Source: Novispirillum itersonii subsp. itersonii ATCC 12639 (GTDB taxonomy: Bacteria; Pseudomonadota; Alphaproteobacteria; Rhodospirillales; Rhodospirillaceae). From it: DNA of 64,000 nucleotides. The stretch covers positions 157,892 through 221,891 of the forward strand of contig NZ_KB907343.1 in assembly GCF_000381985.1 (NCBI RefSeq), in the 5' to 3' direction. The translations under genes were made by a program, and so were the position numbers. The first letter of the stretch is position 1; each line of letters opens with the position of its first letter. Positions 27,447-35,210 of the stretch are shown here, piece by piece. A model generated the notes under the pieces. The model was not told the origin of the DNA and did not search any database. It saw nothing but the letters and a program-made list of their open reading frames with translations.

Positions 27447-27541
27447 AAAAACGTTCCGGATGTTGACGTCGGGGCAATCTTGACGCCCCGGCGTCGGTTC
27501 CGTATGGGGGTAAGGAGCGTTGTTTTCAGCGGAGTCTCCCC

Positions 27542-28141
27542 ATGCCCCTGCCGCCGCCGGTTTCCCGCAAACACCTGCATACCCGCGCCATCCAGTGTAC
27601 CGGCTACGAGCGGGACGACGGACTGTGGGATATTGAGGCAACCATGACCGACGTCAAAACCTACTCCTTCCCTAACCATGACCGGGGCGAGATCAAGGAG
27701 GGGGAGCCGCTGCACGGCATGGCAATCCGCATCACCGTTGACACCGATATGCTGATCCATGATGCCATTGCGGTTACGGATCATGGGCCGTTCCATATCT
27801 GCCGCGACATTGCCCCGGCTTATCAAAAGCTGATCGGGCTGCGCATCGGCAAAGGCTTTGATAAAGAAGTCCGGGCCCTGTTCGACGGCCCGCACGGCTG
27901 TACGCACCTGCGCGAACTGCTGCGCCCCCTGGCCACCACCGCCTATCAGACCATTTTTCCGGCCCGCGAACGCAAGCGCCGCAAAGAAGCGGCGACAGTC
28001 CGCCCCGGCATCCTCGATTCCTGTTATGCCCTGCGGACCGAAGGGGAGGTGGTACAGCGGGAATGGCCGGCCTTTTACACCGGTCCGGCCCCGGCTGACG
28101 GCACGACAATCGCCCGGCCCACCATTGCCGGGGGCGAGTGA
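27542..28141 (+). CDS. DUF2889 family protein
   Basis: A 199-residue protein with the typical DUF2889 opening 'HTRAIQCTGYERDDGLWDIE' and the middle block 'TDHGPFHICRDIAPAY'. A conserved Cys occurs in 'GPHGCTHL'. Members are found in proteobacteria often near aromatic- or lipid-metabolism genes; no function is established. A GC-rich inverted repeat (27465-27494) lies upstream. Confidence 0.88.
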   Translation: MPLPPPVSRKHLHTRAIQCTGYERDDGLWDIEATMTDVKTYSFPNHDRGEIKEGEPLHGMAIRITVDTDMLIHDAIAVTDHGPFHICRDIAPAYQKLIGLRIGKGFDKEVRALFDGPHGCTHLRELLRPLATTAYQTIFPARERKRRKEAATVRPGILDSCYALRTEGEVVQREWPAFYTGPAPADGTTIARPTIAGGE

Positions 28142-28152
28142 CCCCATAACAG

Positions 28153-28187
28153 AAAACCCCCGCCGGAACGCTCCGGCGGGGGTTTTC
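28153..28187. terminator. Bidirectional terminator between the DUF2889 gene and the membrane-protein gene
   Basis: A perfect 15-bp stem, AAAACCCCCGCCGGA with TCCGGCGGGGGTTTT, around a 4-nt loop, with T-runs on both exits. It serves the two convergent genes. Confidence 0.93.
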
Positions 28188-28211
28188 GCAGTCAGACAGC
28201 AGAGTGCCGAC

Positions 28212-28616
28212 TTAGTAGGAGTCGCTCTCCACCTTGCCGCCGGTCAGCATCAGCACGATCACCAGCATCGCAAAGGTCATGAACACGCCAAAGTAAATCA
28301 CATAGCCAAACAGGCTGAACAGCAGCGCCGAACCGGCATACATGCCGACGTAGCACAGCACCGCAACCACACCCAGCAGGGAAATCCCCAGGGTCACGCC
28401 GGTCTTGTTCCACGCATCGCGCGTCAGCACGGACGTATCTTCCGCCTTGTGACCGACAGCGCTGGTGATGACACCGAACACGCCGAGGACGGCGACGATG
28501 GCCACGATCAGCAGGACGCCGTAAGCGTTGGAGCCGGCGAGGGACGCCGCAGAGGAGCCATACAGCGCGGCGGCAGCAATGGCGGTCAGAACCGCCCCGA
28601 GCACCCAGTTCTTCAT
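28212..28616 (-). CDS. Small polytopic membrane protein, function unknown
   Basis: A 134-residue protein with about four hydrophobic segments (residues about 4-24, 33-56, 75-95, 100-125) and small-residue-rich helices. I recognise no family. The ATG at 28616 ('MKNWVLGAVL') is preferred because the longer frame up to 28700 has no hydrophobic leader or better RBS. It is alone between two terminator/intergenic regions. Confidence 0.7.
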   Translation of the reverse strand: MKNWVLGAVLTAIAAAALYGSSAASLAGSNAYGVLLIVAIVAVLGVFGVITSAVGHKAEDTSVLTRDAWNKTGVTLGISLLGVVAVLCYVGMYAGSALLFSLFGYVIYFGVFMTFAMLVIVLMLTGGKVESDSY

Positions 28617-29193
28617 CGTTCGAGCAACTCCGTGAGTCCGGTATAACAGGCAGGACCGGTTGACGGGGGATCCGGCTGCCCGGACAGGGCCCCAGACCAA
28701 GGCGGCTGTCCAGAAGACGCCCCCGGCGGAAACATATCCCGGAACAGCATGCCACGGGCCACCACAGATGTCACACCGCAGGGCCGCTGAGGTCTATAGA
28801 ATGTGTCGAAACGGGCGTCAATCCGCCTTGCTGCGGTTTTTCCCGATGAAACCCGAAAATTTTCACGGCTTTCCTGAGCGGCCATGATTTCTGCCCCGCT
28901 ACGCGCTGTCCGGGTGGCCTTGCCTCCGGCTGAAACAGAGCGGAAAGAGCAGCGCGGCTCTGGTCGTACGCCTAAGACCACAGGGCATAATCCCGTTATG
29001 CCGAAAGTTATAATTTTTTCTAAATTGCTTTTACTTATAGGCCGAATGTCAGGCTTTCTGCGGTTTTGACGTCAGGCTATGGTCTGTTCCAGAGAGAAGC
29101 CCGCCGCGCGATCCCACAGGCTACTGTCAGGGGGCAGGTTCTTCGGGGGAAGATGCGCCTGTGCGCTGGAGACGCCCGGACTTTTCTCTCATC
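28617..29193. other. Gene-free region, including an AT-rich stretch
   Basis: No convincing gene on either strand. A notably AT-rich stretch (about 28996-29045) with short A/T runs stands out and may hold a promoter for transcription toward the 72-bp repeats and the SDR gene. Open frames here lack ribosome binding sites and protein-like composition. Confidence 0.4.
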
Positions 29194-29409
29194 GGCGGGT
29201 ACTCCGGGGGGAGGTCACCCGCCGATGTTATTTTGGGCCTGCGGCATGCGCCGCACGCCGGAATGGGGCGGGGACTCCGGGGGCAGCTCACCCGCCGATG
29301 CTCTTTCGGGCTGCGGCATGCGCCGCACGCCGGAATGGGGCGGGGACTCCGGGGGCAGCTCACCCGCCGATGCTCTTTCGGGTCTGCGGCATGTGCCGCA
29401 CGCCGGGAC
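29194..29409. repeat. Three tandem copies of a 72/73-bp GC-rich repeat
   Basis: Copies begin at 29194, 29267 and 29339 (spacing 73 and 72 bp); the last is cut short. Each unit contains GGCGGG...CCCGCC, able to pair across 18-20 nt, and a perfect 6-bp palindrome TGCGGC-ATGC-GCCGCA, so RNA from it would fold into repeated hairpins. Each also has one ACTCCGG block. The two later copies are almost identical, the first more divergent. Open frames crossing the region exist in several frames only because 72 is a multiple of three. Confidence 0.9.
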
Positions 29410-29559
29410 AGCCGCCCCTATTACTCCTGACAACCGATTCCGTTTCTCTGCCGTATAGGCTAAAACCGGGGTGGATCCGCCGCCCCGGGTGATCCCTCTG
29501 TTTTCGTCGGGTCAGCCGGAGCTTCCGCGCCCGGACGAATCTGCCCTCAGGAGTCTGCC

Positions 29560-30366
29560 GTGGTATCCGCCCCGATTGCCCCGTCCCGCCGCCACCCCTG
29601 CGCCAGCGCCCCCGTGGCCCTGATTACCGGGGCCGCCCGCCGGATCGGACGCAGTATTGCTGAATCTCTGGCCGCCGACGGCCATACCGTTGCCGTACAT
29701 TATAATGGCTCGCGTACGGAAGCAGAGGATGCCGTAGCCGCCATTGCCGCTGCCGGGGGCCGGGCAATGGCGTTTCAGGCTGATCTGCACGACGAAGACA
29801 GTATGGCTGCGCTGATCCCCGCCGTGACTGCGGCCCTTGGTCCGGTCGGGGTTCTGATCAACAACGCCTCAACCTTTGAACACGACTCCCTCAGCACCGC
29901 CACCCGCGCCAGCTGGGATCTGCATATGCAGGCCAATCTGCGCGCCCCGTTCGTACTGGCGCAGCAGATGGCGGCGGCCCTGCCGGAAGACGCCCACGGC
30001 TGCATCATCAACCTGATTGACCAGCGGGTCTGGGCCCTGACCCCTGATTTTATGACCTATACCCTGTCAAAAGCCGGGCTCTGGACGTTGACCCAGACTC
30101 TGGCGCTGGCGCTGGCACCGCGCATCCGCGTCAATGCCATCGGTCCCGGCCCGGCCCTGCCGAGCAAACGCCAGAGCGTGGAGCAGTTTTCCGCACAGGC
30201 CGCAGCCATGCCGCTGGGGCATGGGACCAATCCGGCAGAAATCGCCGAAACCGTTCGGTTTCTCCTTGCAGCCGGGTCCATGACCGGACAAATGATAGCG
30301 CTTGATGGTGGCCAGCATCTGGGCTGGGCCCTGCCGGGTGTGGATATGGCCGTGATGGCTGAGTAG
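29560..30366 (+). CDS. Pteridine-reductase-like SDR (FolM type)
   Basis: A 268-residue SDR with 'ITGAARRIGRSIAESLA' and 'NNAST', whose active site reads 'INLIDQ' followed by 'YTLSK'. Asp takes the place of the usual Ser, as in pteridine reductase PTR1 and FolM, which reduce dihydrobiopterin, dihydromonapterin or dihydrofolate with NADPH. folB lies 88 bp downstream, supporting a pterin role. The start is GTG 29560 with AGGAG upstream. Confidence 0.85.
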   Translation: MVSAPIAPSRRHPCASAPVALITGAARRIGRSIAESLAADGHTVAVHYNGSRTEAEDAVAAIAAAGGRAMAFQADLHDEDSMAALIPAVTAALGPVGVLINNASTFEHDSLSTATRASWDLHMQANLRAPFVLAQQMAAALPEDAHGCIINLIDQRVWALTPDFMTYTLSKAGLWTLTQTLALALAPRIRVNAIGPGPALPSKRQSVEQFSAQAAAMPLGHGTNPAEIAETVRFLLAAGSMTGQMIALDGGQHLGWALPGVDMAVMAE

Positions 30367-30453
30367 CCAGCCCCGTATCCACTGCCGTTCCGACCGTTCC
30401 GGACCCCCGCACAGGCTGTCCGTTCCGCCCCCCTCCCGGAGACTTTGCGTCCG

Positions 30454-30903
30454 ATGTCTTCCTCCCCCAGCGCCAGCGCCCCTGTTATCGCTCCGTTCCG
30501 CCCGACTTCGCCGCGCATTGCCGATGCGGCGCAGGGGCTCCGGCATGTGTTCGTCCGCGATATGGTCGTCACCTGCCTGATCGGCGTCTACGACTATGAA
30601 CACACCACCCCCCAGCGGGTACGGATCAACGTCGATCTGGGTGTTCTGGAGCGGCTGAGCGCTAACGGCGATTCGCTGGATCAGGTGGTCTGCTATGAAC
30701 AGATCGCCAACCGGGTGCGGGCGATGGCGCAAGACGGCCACGTCAATCTGGTGGAAACCCTGTCGGAACGCATCGCCGCCATCTGCCTGCAGGATCCGCG
30801 GGTGCGGATGGCCCGGGTGCGGGTGGAAAAGCTGGATGTCATCTCTGACGTTGCTGCGGTCGGTGTGGAAATCGAGCGGATCAGCACCCTGCCGCAGCCC
30901 TGA
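30454..30903 (+). CDS. folB: Dihydroneopterin aldolase
   Basis: A 149-residue FolB, cleaving dihydroneopterin to 6-hydroxymethyl-dihydropterin in folate synthesis. 'CLIGVYDYEHTTPQRV' and the catalytic-lysine context 'VRVEKLDVISD' fit the family, and the N-terminus carries about 25 extra Ser/Pro-rich residues. I chose ATG 30454 over a TTG at 30445; the GGAGA lies a little far (13 nt) from it. It is probably cotranscribed with the SDR upstream. Confidence 0.9.
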   Translation: MSSSPSASAPVIAPFRPTSPRIADAAQGLRHVFVRDMVVTCLIGVYDYEHTTPQRVRINVDLGVLERLSANGDSLDQVVCYEQIANRVRAMAQDGHVNLVETLSERIAAICLQDPRVRMARVRVEKLDVISDVAAVGVEIERISTLPQP

Positions 30904-30914
30904 TATCCCCAGCC

Positions 30915-31114
30915 CTGACTGAGCGGCTGTTCTCCTTGACGGAAGACTCGTCAGATGGGGACTCAGGTTATCCCGAAAGGCCCGACTCCTAGTATTTTGC
31001 AGTGCCGAATCGGGGTTAAGGCAAAAGTTGTTCACAGGGTGATGATCGTCTGCGTCAGTCAGCCCGCAGTGTCAAGACAGCAAAAGAGAGACTCCTCCGG
31101 AGTCTCTCTTTTTT
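30915..31114 (+). ncRNA. Candidate structured RNA ending in a strong terminator
   Basis: CTGACTGA (30915-30922) pairs perfectly with TCAGTCAG (31055-31062), enclosing about 130 nt with local stems (TGACG/CGTCA, CCCGA/TCGGG), and a strong terminator follows at 31082. A long closing helix plus an internal bubble and terminator recalls 6S RNA, but I cannot confirm the 6S consensus. It could equally be the 3' UTR of folB. Confidence 0.35.
31082..31114 (+). terminator. Rho-independent terminator in the folB-uvrC intergenic region
   Basis: Perfect 14-bp stem AAAAGAGAGACTCC / GGAGTCTCTCTTTT with a 3-nt loop, then more T. It ends folB transcription or a separate small RNA. Confidence 0.92.
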
Positions 31115-31115
31115 A

Positions 31116-31124
31116 TTATACACA
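31116..31124 (+). promoter_or_regulatory. DnaA box
   Basis: TTATACACA, an exact match to TTATNCACA, inside the AT-rich tract right behind the terminator. Confidence 0.55.
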
Positions 31125-31228
31125 ATAAAAATCAATGACTTATCATTTTTGCCTGTTTTTTAGGCAAACCGGTGAGACTCTAGGAGTCCTGCGGGTGACA
31201 GGGCTTGGCACCCAGTTTCCCCACAAAG

Positions 31229-31237
31229 TTATCCACA
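31229..31237 (+). promoter_or_regulatory. DnaA box (perfect high-affinity consensus)
   Basis: TTATCCACA, the consensus 9-mer. A weaker inverted copy (CTATCCACC on the minus strand, at about 31243-31251) and a TTCCCCACA-like site at about 31217 flank it. Confidence 0.65.
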
Positions 31238-31355
31238 GATTCGGTGGATAGCGGGGGATGACCGGCGGAGCACAGGGAACCGGCTGTATAACTCCGGTCC
31301 GGCATCAGACCTGCCCCCCTTGACCTGCCGGGGGATTTGTCCCCAAATCCCGGCC

Positions 31356-33290
31356 ATGATGACCGAACCCCTTCCCCCTGACGCCCCCCTCCCAACCTCC
31401 CCCGGCTCTGCCCCGGCAGACGGCGCCGGCCTGACCCATGGCGTTGAGGTGATCCGCGCCACCCTGCGCACCCTGCCGGACAGCCCCGGCGTCTACCGGA
31501 TGCTAAACCGCCACGGCGACGCGCTGTATGTGGGTAAGGCCAAAAGCCTGAAGAAACGGGTGGTCGCTTATACCCGGGTGGAAGCCCTGCCGCTGCGCCT
31601 GCAGCGGATGGTGCGCGAAACCGTCAGCATGGAAGTGGTGAACACCCATACTGAAGCGGAAGCCCTGCTGCTTGAATCCAACCTGATCAAGAAGCTGAAA
31701 CCCCGCTACAACATCCTGCTGCGTGACGACAAATCCTTCCCCTACGTTCTGATCACCGGGGACCACGCCTTTCCGCAGATCATCAAGTACCGGGGCAACC
31801 GCGACGCTAAAGGCGAGTATTTTGGCCCCTTTGCCTCGGCCCATGCCGTCACCGAGACCCTGACCATCCTGCAGAAGGCCTTTCTGCTGCGCACCTGTAC
31901 CGACAGCGTGTTCGCCACCCGCACCCGCGCCTGCCTGCTGCATCAGATCAAACGGTGCTGCGCCCCCTGTGTGGAAAAGGTCAGCGCAGAGGAATACGCG
32001 GCTCTGGTGAAACAGGCCCGCGCCTTCCTGACTGGCCACAGTCAGGAAATTCAGCAGGATCTGATCGCCCGCATGGAGGCCCACGCCGAGGCGCTGGAAT
32101 TCGAGGAGGCCGCCCAGCTGCGCGACCGCCTGCGTGCCATCGCCCGGATTCAGGCCCATCAGGATATCAGTCTCGGCGATCTGGGCGATGCTGACGTGAT
32201 GGCGGTGCATCAGGCGGGCGGGCAGACCTGTATTCAGGTGTTCTTTTTCCGTATGGGGCAGAACTACGGCAACCGCGCTTATTTCCCGGTTCACGCCCAC
32301 GATGTTCCCGCCGGAGAGGTGCTGGAGGCCTTTGTCGGTCAGTTCTATGCCGCCCGCCGCCCGCCGGGGCGCATCCTGCTATCAGAGGCGCTGCCGAACC
32401 ATGATCTGGTCCGCGATGCCCTGAAACTACGGGCAGAGCATGCTGTTGACCTGCTGGTCCCCAAGCGTGGGGATAAAGTGAAGGCGGTCGATCACGCCCT
32501 GACCAACGCGCGGGAGGCACTGGGCCGACGGCTGGCTGAGACGTCCGCCCAGAAAGCCCTTCTCGATGGCATGGTGGAGGTTTTTGCCCTGCCCCGCAGC
32601 CCGCAGCGGGTCGAGGTCTACGACAACGCCCACATTCAGGGGGCGCATGCCGTCGGCGGTATGATCGTTGCCGGACCGGATGGCTTTAACAAGGCTGCCT
32701 ACCGCACGTTCAATATCCGCGACACCGACCTGACCCCCGGTGATGACTTCGGGATGATGCGCGAAGTGCTGACCCGCCGCTTCAGCCGGGCCCTGAAAGA
32801 AGACCCCGATCACGACCGGGGTCAGTGGCCGGATGTGGTCCTGATCGACGGCGGCAAGGGCCAGCTGTCGGTGGCGGAGGCGGTGTTTGCCGCCCTTGGC
32901 ATCCCCCTCAGCGGCGAGGGGTCGGTGGCCCTGATCTCCATCGCCAAGGGGCCGGACCGGAACGCCGGGCGGGAAGTCTACCACCAGCCGGGACGGGCCC
33001 CCTTCACCCTGCCCCACACTCACCCTGTGCATTACTTCCTGCAACGGCTGCGGGATGAGGCTCACCGCCACGCCAACGGAACCCATCGCAGCAAACGGTC
33101 GCGGGCACTGGGGGTCTCCAGGCTGGATGCCCTGCCCGGAATCGGCCCGCGCCGGAAAAAAGCCCTGCTGCATCATTTCGGTTCCGCCAAAGGGGTGGAG
33201 GACGCCGGGCTGACCGATCTGCAGGCGGTGGACGGGATCAGCGCCGCTCTGGCAAAAAAAATCTATGACCACTTTCATCCGGGCGGTTAG
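31356..33290 (+). CDS. uvrC: Excinuclease ABC subunit C
   Basis: A 644-residue UvrC, the nuclease making both incisions in nucleotide excision repair. The N-terminal GIY-YIG domain (about 40-130, 'DSPGVYRMLNRHGDALYVGK') is followed by a Cys group 'CLLHQIKRCCAPC', a UVR motif (about 220), the C-terminal RNase H-like domain ('VEVYDNAHIQGAHAVGGM') and a helix-hairpin-helix end ('ALPGIGPRRKKALLHHFG'). ATG 31356 is used; an in-frame TTG at 31320 is less likely. Confidence 0.96.
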   Translation: MMTEPLPPDAPLPTSPGSAPADGAGLTHGVEVIRATLRTLPDSPGVYRMLNRHGDALYVGKAKSLKKRVVAYTRVEALPLRLQRMVRETVSMEVVNTHTEAEALLLESNLIKKLKPRYNILLRDDKSFPYVLITGDHAFPQIIKYRGNRDAKGEYFGPFASAHAVTETLTILQKAFLLRTCTDSVFATRTRACLLHQIKRCCAPCVEKVSAEEYAALVKQARAFLTGHSQEIQQDLIARMEAHAEALEFEEAAQLRDRLRAIARIQAHQDISLGDLGDADVMAVHQAGGQTCIQVFFFRMGQNYGNRAYFPVHAHDVPAGEVLEAFVGQFYAARRPPGRILLSEALPNHDLVRDALKLRAEHAVDLLVPKRGDKVKAVDHALTNAREALGRRLAETSAQKALLDGMVEVFALPRSPQRVEVYDNAHIQGAHAVGGMIVAGPDGFNKAAYRTFNIRDTDLTPGDDFGMMREVLTRRFSRALKEDPDHDRGQWPDVVLIDGGKGQLSVAEAVFAALGIPLSGEGSVALISIAKGPDRNAGREVYHQPGRAPFTLPHTHPVHYFLQRLRDEAHRHANGTHRSKRSRALGVSRLDALPGIGPRRKKALLHHFGSAKGVEDAGLTDLQAVDGISAALAKKIYDHFHPGG

Positions 33291-33376
33291 ACTGCCTGCA
33301 GGTGTCCGCCCCCGGCACTGGCTGCCGGTTCCCGTGCCTGCAGGGCAGAAAACCGGCTGTAATTTGAGGTGATGTG

Positions 33377-33949
33377 GTGTTCAGTCTGCCCAACTTGCTG
33401 ACCATGTTCCGGATCGTGGTGATTCCGCTGCTGGTCGCGGCGTTTTACCTCGACAGCCCGGAAGTGCGGTGGGCGTCGCTGGCCCTGTTTTCCGCCGCCG
33501 GAATCTCAGACTTTTTTGATGGCTGGCTGGCCCGGCGCTGGAACAAGGTCTCCGCCCTCGGGCGGTTTCTTGACCCGATCGCAGACAAACTGCTGGTCGC
33601 CTCCATTCTGCTGATGCTGGTCGCTTTTGACCGGATGGGGCCGTGGTCCGTGCTGCCGGCACTGGTGATCCTCTGCCGCGAAATCCTTGTCTCCGGCCTG
33701 CGGGAATATCTGGCGGAACTGAAAGTCGGGATGCCGGTCACCAAACTGGCGAAGTGGAAAACCGCCGTGCAGATGGTCGCCCTGCCGCTGCTGATGGTCG
33801 GCGATGCCGCCCCGGCATGGATCCCGGCCCGGGATCTGGGGGAAGTCACCCTGTGGGCCGCCGCGATCCTGACCGGCATCACCGGCTACGATTACCTGAA
33901 GGCGGGCCTGCGCCACATGGCTGCATCCGATGCGGCCTCTGGCCAGTGA
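33377..33949 (+). CDS. pgsA: CDP-diacylglycerol-glycerol-3-phosphate 3-phosphatidyltransferase
   Basis: A 190-residue membrane enzyme for phosphatidylglycerol phosphate synthesis. It carries the CDP-alcohol phosphotransferase motif D-G-x2-A-R-x8-G-x3-D-x3-D, read from 'DGWLARRWNK' to 'DPIADK'. Four to six hydrophobic segments are visible. The start GTG at 33377 ('MFSLPNLLTMFR') lies six bases after GAGGT; another GTG at 33374 is closer than optimal. The uvrC-pgsA-moaD-moaE order is common in Rhodospirillales. Confidence 0.95.
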   Translation: MFSLPNLLTMFRIVVIPLLVAAFYLDSPEVRWASLALFSAAGISDFFDGWLARRWNKVSALGRFLDPIADKLLVASILLMLVAFDRMGPWSVLPALVILCREILVSGLREYLAELKVGMPVTKLAKWKTAVQMVALPLLMVGDAAPAWIPARDLGEVTLWAAAILTGITGYDYLKAGLRHMAASDAASGQ

Positions 33950-33983
33950 CCCCCGTGCAGCACCCGGCCCGGAGGCCGTCCCT

Positions 33984-34508
33984 ATGAAGGTTCTTGGTTT
34001 CACCGGCCCTTCCGGCAGCGGCAAGACAACCCTGCTGGTCAAGCTGCTGCCCCTGTTCCGGGCGGCAGGGCTGACTGTCTCGACCGTCAAACATACCCAT
34101 CACACCGTCGACCTCGACCAGCCGGGGAAGGACACCTATGAGCACCGGATCGCCGGGGCGGAGGAGGTGGTTCTGGCCTCGACCGCCCGCTTCGTGATCC
34201 AGCATGAATACCGAGATGCCGACGAACTGCCGCTGGATGCGCTGCTGGCGCGGATGGCTCCGGTCGATCTGGTGCTGGTGGAGGGGTTCCGCCCCTATCC
34301 CCAGCCGAAAATCCTGATTCACCGGGCAGCATCCGGCAAACCGATGCCGGATCCGGCGACTCTGGCCGGGCTGATTGCCATCGCCAGCGACACCGCGCTG
34401 CCGGATGCCCCGGTGCCGGTGCTGCCGCTGAATGACCCGCAGACCGTCTGCGCCTTTGCTCTGCGGGCCCTGTCTCTGCCTGCCCTGCCCTGCGACCAAG
34501 GAGCCTGA
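33984..34508 (+). CDS. mobB: Molybdopterin-guanine dinucleotide adaptor MobB
   Basis: A 174-residue P-loop protein: '[19 protein letters not shown]' is the Walker A region, followed by 'VKHTHH' and the 'LVLVEGFRPYPQPK' Walker B-like strand. MobB helps MobA attach GMP to molybdopterin. ATG 33984 has GGAGG nine bases upstream. It is between pgsA and moaD on one transcript. Confidence 0.93.
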   Translation: MKVLGFTGPSGSGKTTLLVKLLPLFRAAGLTVSTVKHTHHTVDLDQPGKDTYEHRIAGAEEVVLASTARFVIQHEYRDADELPLDALLARMAPVDLVLVEGFRPYPQPKILIHRAASGKPMPDPATLAGLIAIASDTALPDAPVPVLPLNDPQTVCAFALRALSLPALPCDQGA

Positions 34509-34509
34509 C

Positions 34510-34761
34510 ATGGATCTGTTCTACTTCGCCTGGCTGCGGGAAAAGGTCGGAACCGGCAGCGAGCAGCGGACCCTGCCCGCCGACATCACCACCGTCGCCG
34601 CACTGGTTGAGTGGCTGAAGACGCAGAGCCCCGGCCATGCCGCCGCCTTTGCCGATCCCGCTCTTGTCCGGGTTGCCGTCAATCAGGATCACGCCGGTCT
34701 GGATGCCATCGTGACCGACCGTGACGAAGTGGCCTTCTTTCCGCCCGTCACCGGCGGCTGA
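34510..34761 (+). CDS. moaD: Molybdopterin synthase sulfur carrier subunit
   Basis: An 83-residue ubiquitin-like protein ending in 'FFPPVTGG'. The double glycine is thiocarboxylated to pass sulfur to precursor Z. 'YFAWLREKVG' opens the fold. ATG 34510 has AAGGAG upstream and lies one base after the mobB stop. moaE follows 11 bp later. Confidence 0.95.
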   Translation: MDLFYFAWLREKVGTGSEQRTLPADITTVAALVEWLKTQSPGHAAAFADPALVRVAVNQDHAGLDAIVTDRDEVAFFPPVTGG

Positions 34762-34772
34762 AAGGGGCAGCG

Positions 34773-35210
34773 ATGATCCACGTCCAGACTGAGGACTTTG
34801 ACGCCGGGGCTCTGCTCAACGGCCTGCTGAACGATCCTGCCGCCGGGGCGGTGGCAACCTTTACCGGTACGGTCCGCGATGACAGCGGGACCCTGACCGC
34901 CCTGACGCTGGAACATTACCCCGGAATGACCGAAAAGCAGCTTCAGGCGCTGGAAGACGACGCCCGTCGCCGCTGGCCGCTGTCGGACGTGGTGATCATT
35001 CACCGGTATGGCCGCCTGATCCCCGGGGACCGTATTGTTTTCGTCGGCACCCGCGCGGCCCACCGTGCCGATGCCTTTGCTGCCTGTGAATTTCTGATGG
35101 ACTGGCTAAAGACCCGTGCCCCCTTCTGGAAGCAGGAGCAATACGGAGACCGCCAGACGTGGGTGGAGGCGAAAGCCAGTGATGACACCGCCGCCGACCG
35201 CTGGAGCTGA
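34773..35210 (+). CDS. moaE: Molybdopterin synthase catalytic subunit
   Basis: A 145-residue MoaE: 'AGAVATFTGTVRDDSG' near the N-terminus, 'HRYGRLIPGDRIVFVGTRAA' with the conserved Arg/His, and 'RAPFWKQEQY' (active-site lysine loop). With MoaD it converts cPMP to molybdopterin. The downstream gene's predicted start overlaps its last 29 bp. Confidence 0.95.
   Translation: MIHVQTEDFDAGALLNGLLNDPAAGAVATFTGTVRDDSGTLTALTLEHYPGMTEKQLQALEDDARRRWPLSDVVIIHRYGRLIPGDRIVFVGTRAAHRADAFAACEFLMDWLKTRAPFWKQEQYGDRQTWVEAKASDDTAADRWS

Larger units (their letters stand above)
30945..31242. other. DnaA-box and GANTC-rich intergenic region (origin-like or DnaA-controlled)
   Basis: Within about 300 bp there are nine GANTC sites (30945, 30960, 30984, 31007, 31090, 31100, 31176, 31184, 31238), about nine times what base composition predicts. 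There are also two DnaA boxes matching TTATNCACA (31116, 31229) and an AT-rich tract of about 60 bp (31107-31167) with a TTGCCT/AGGCAA hairpin. The mix resembles alphaproteobacterial replication origins, where DnaA boxes and CcrM sites cluster. The gene neighbourhood (folB, uvrC) is not the hemE one known from Caulobacter, so DnaA regulation of uvrC is the alternative. Confidence 0.4.

Noticed and set aside
27432..27494. GC-rich inverted repeat after the CBS gene as a terminator
   Set aside because: A hairpin can form (GACGTCGGGGC with GCCCCGGCGTC), but no T-run follows, so it is left as an unexplained repeat.
29194..29409. CRISPR array
   Set aside because: The 72-bp copies are directly adjacent with no unique spacers, and there are no cas genes.
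29066..29492. Overlapping open frames of 89-137 residues across the tandem repeat
   Set aside because: They exist in several frames only because the repeat unit is a multiple of three; no RBS or family resemblance.
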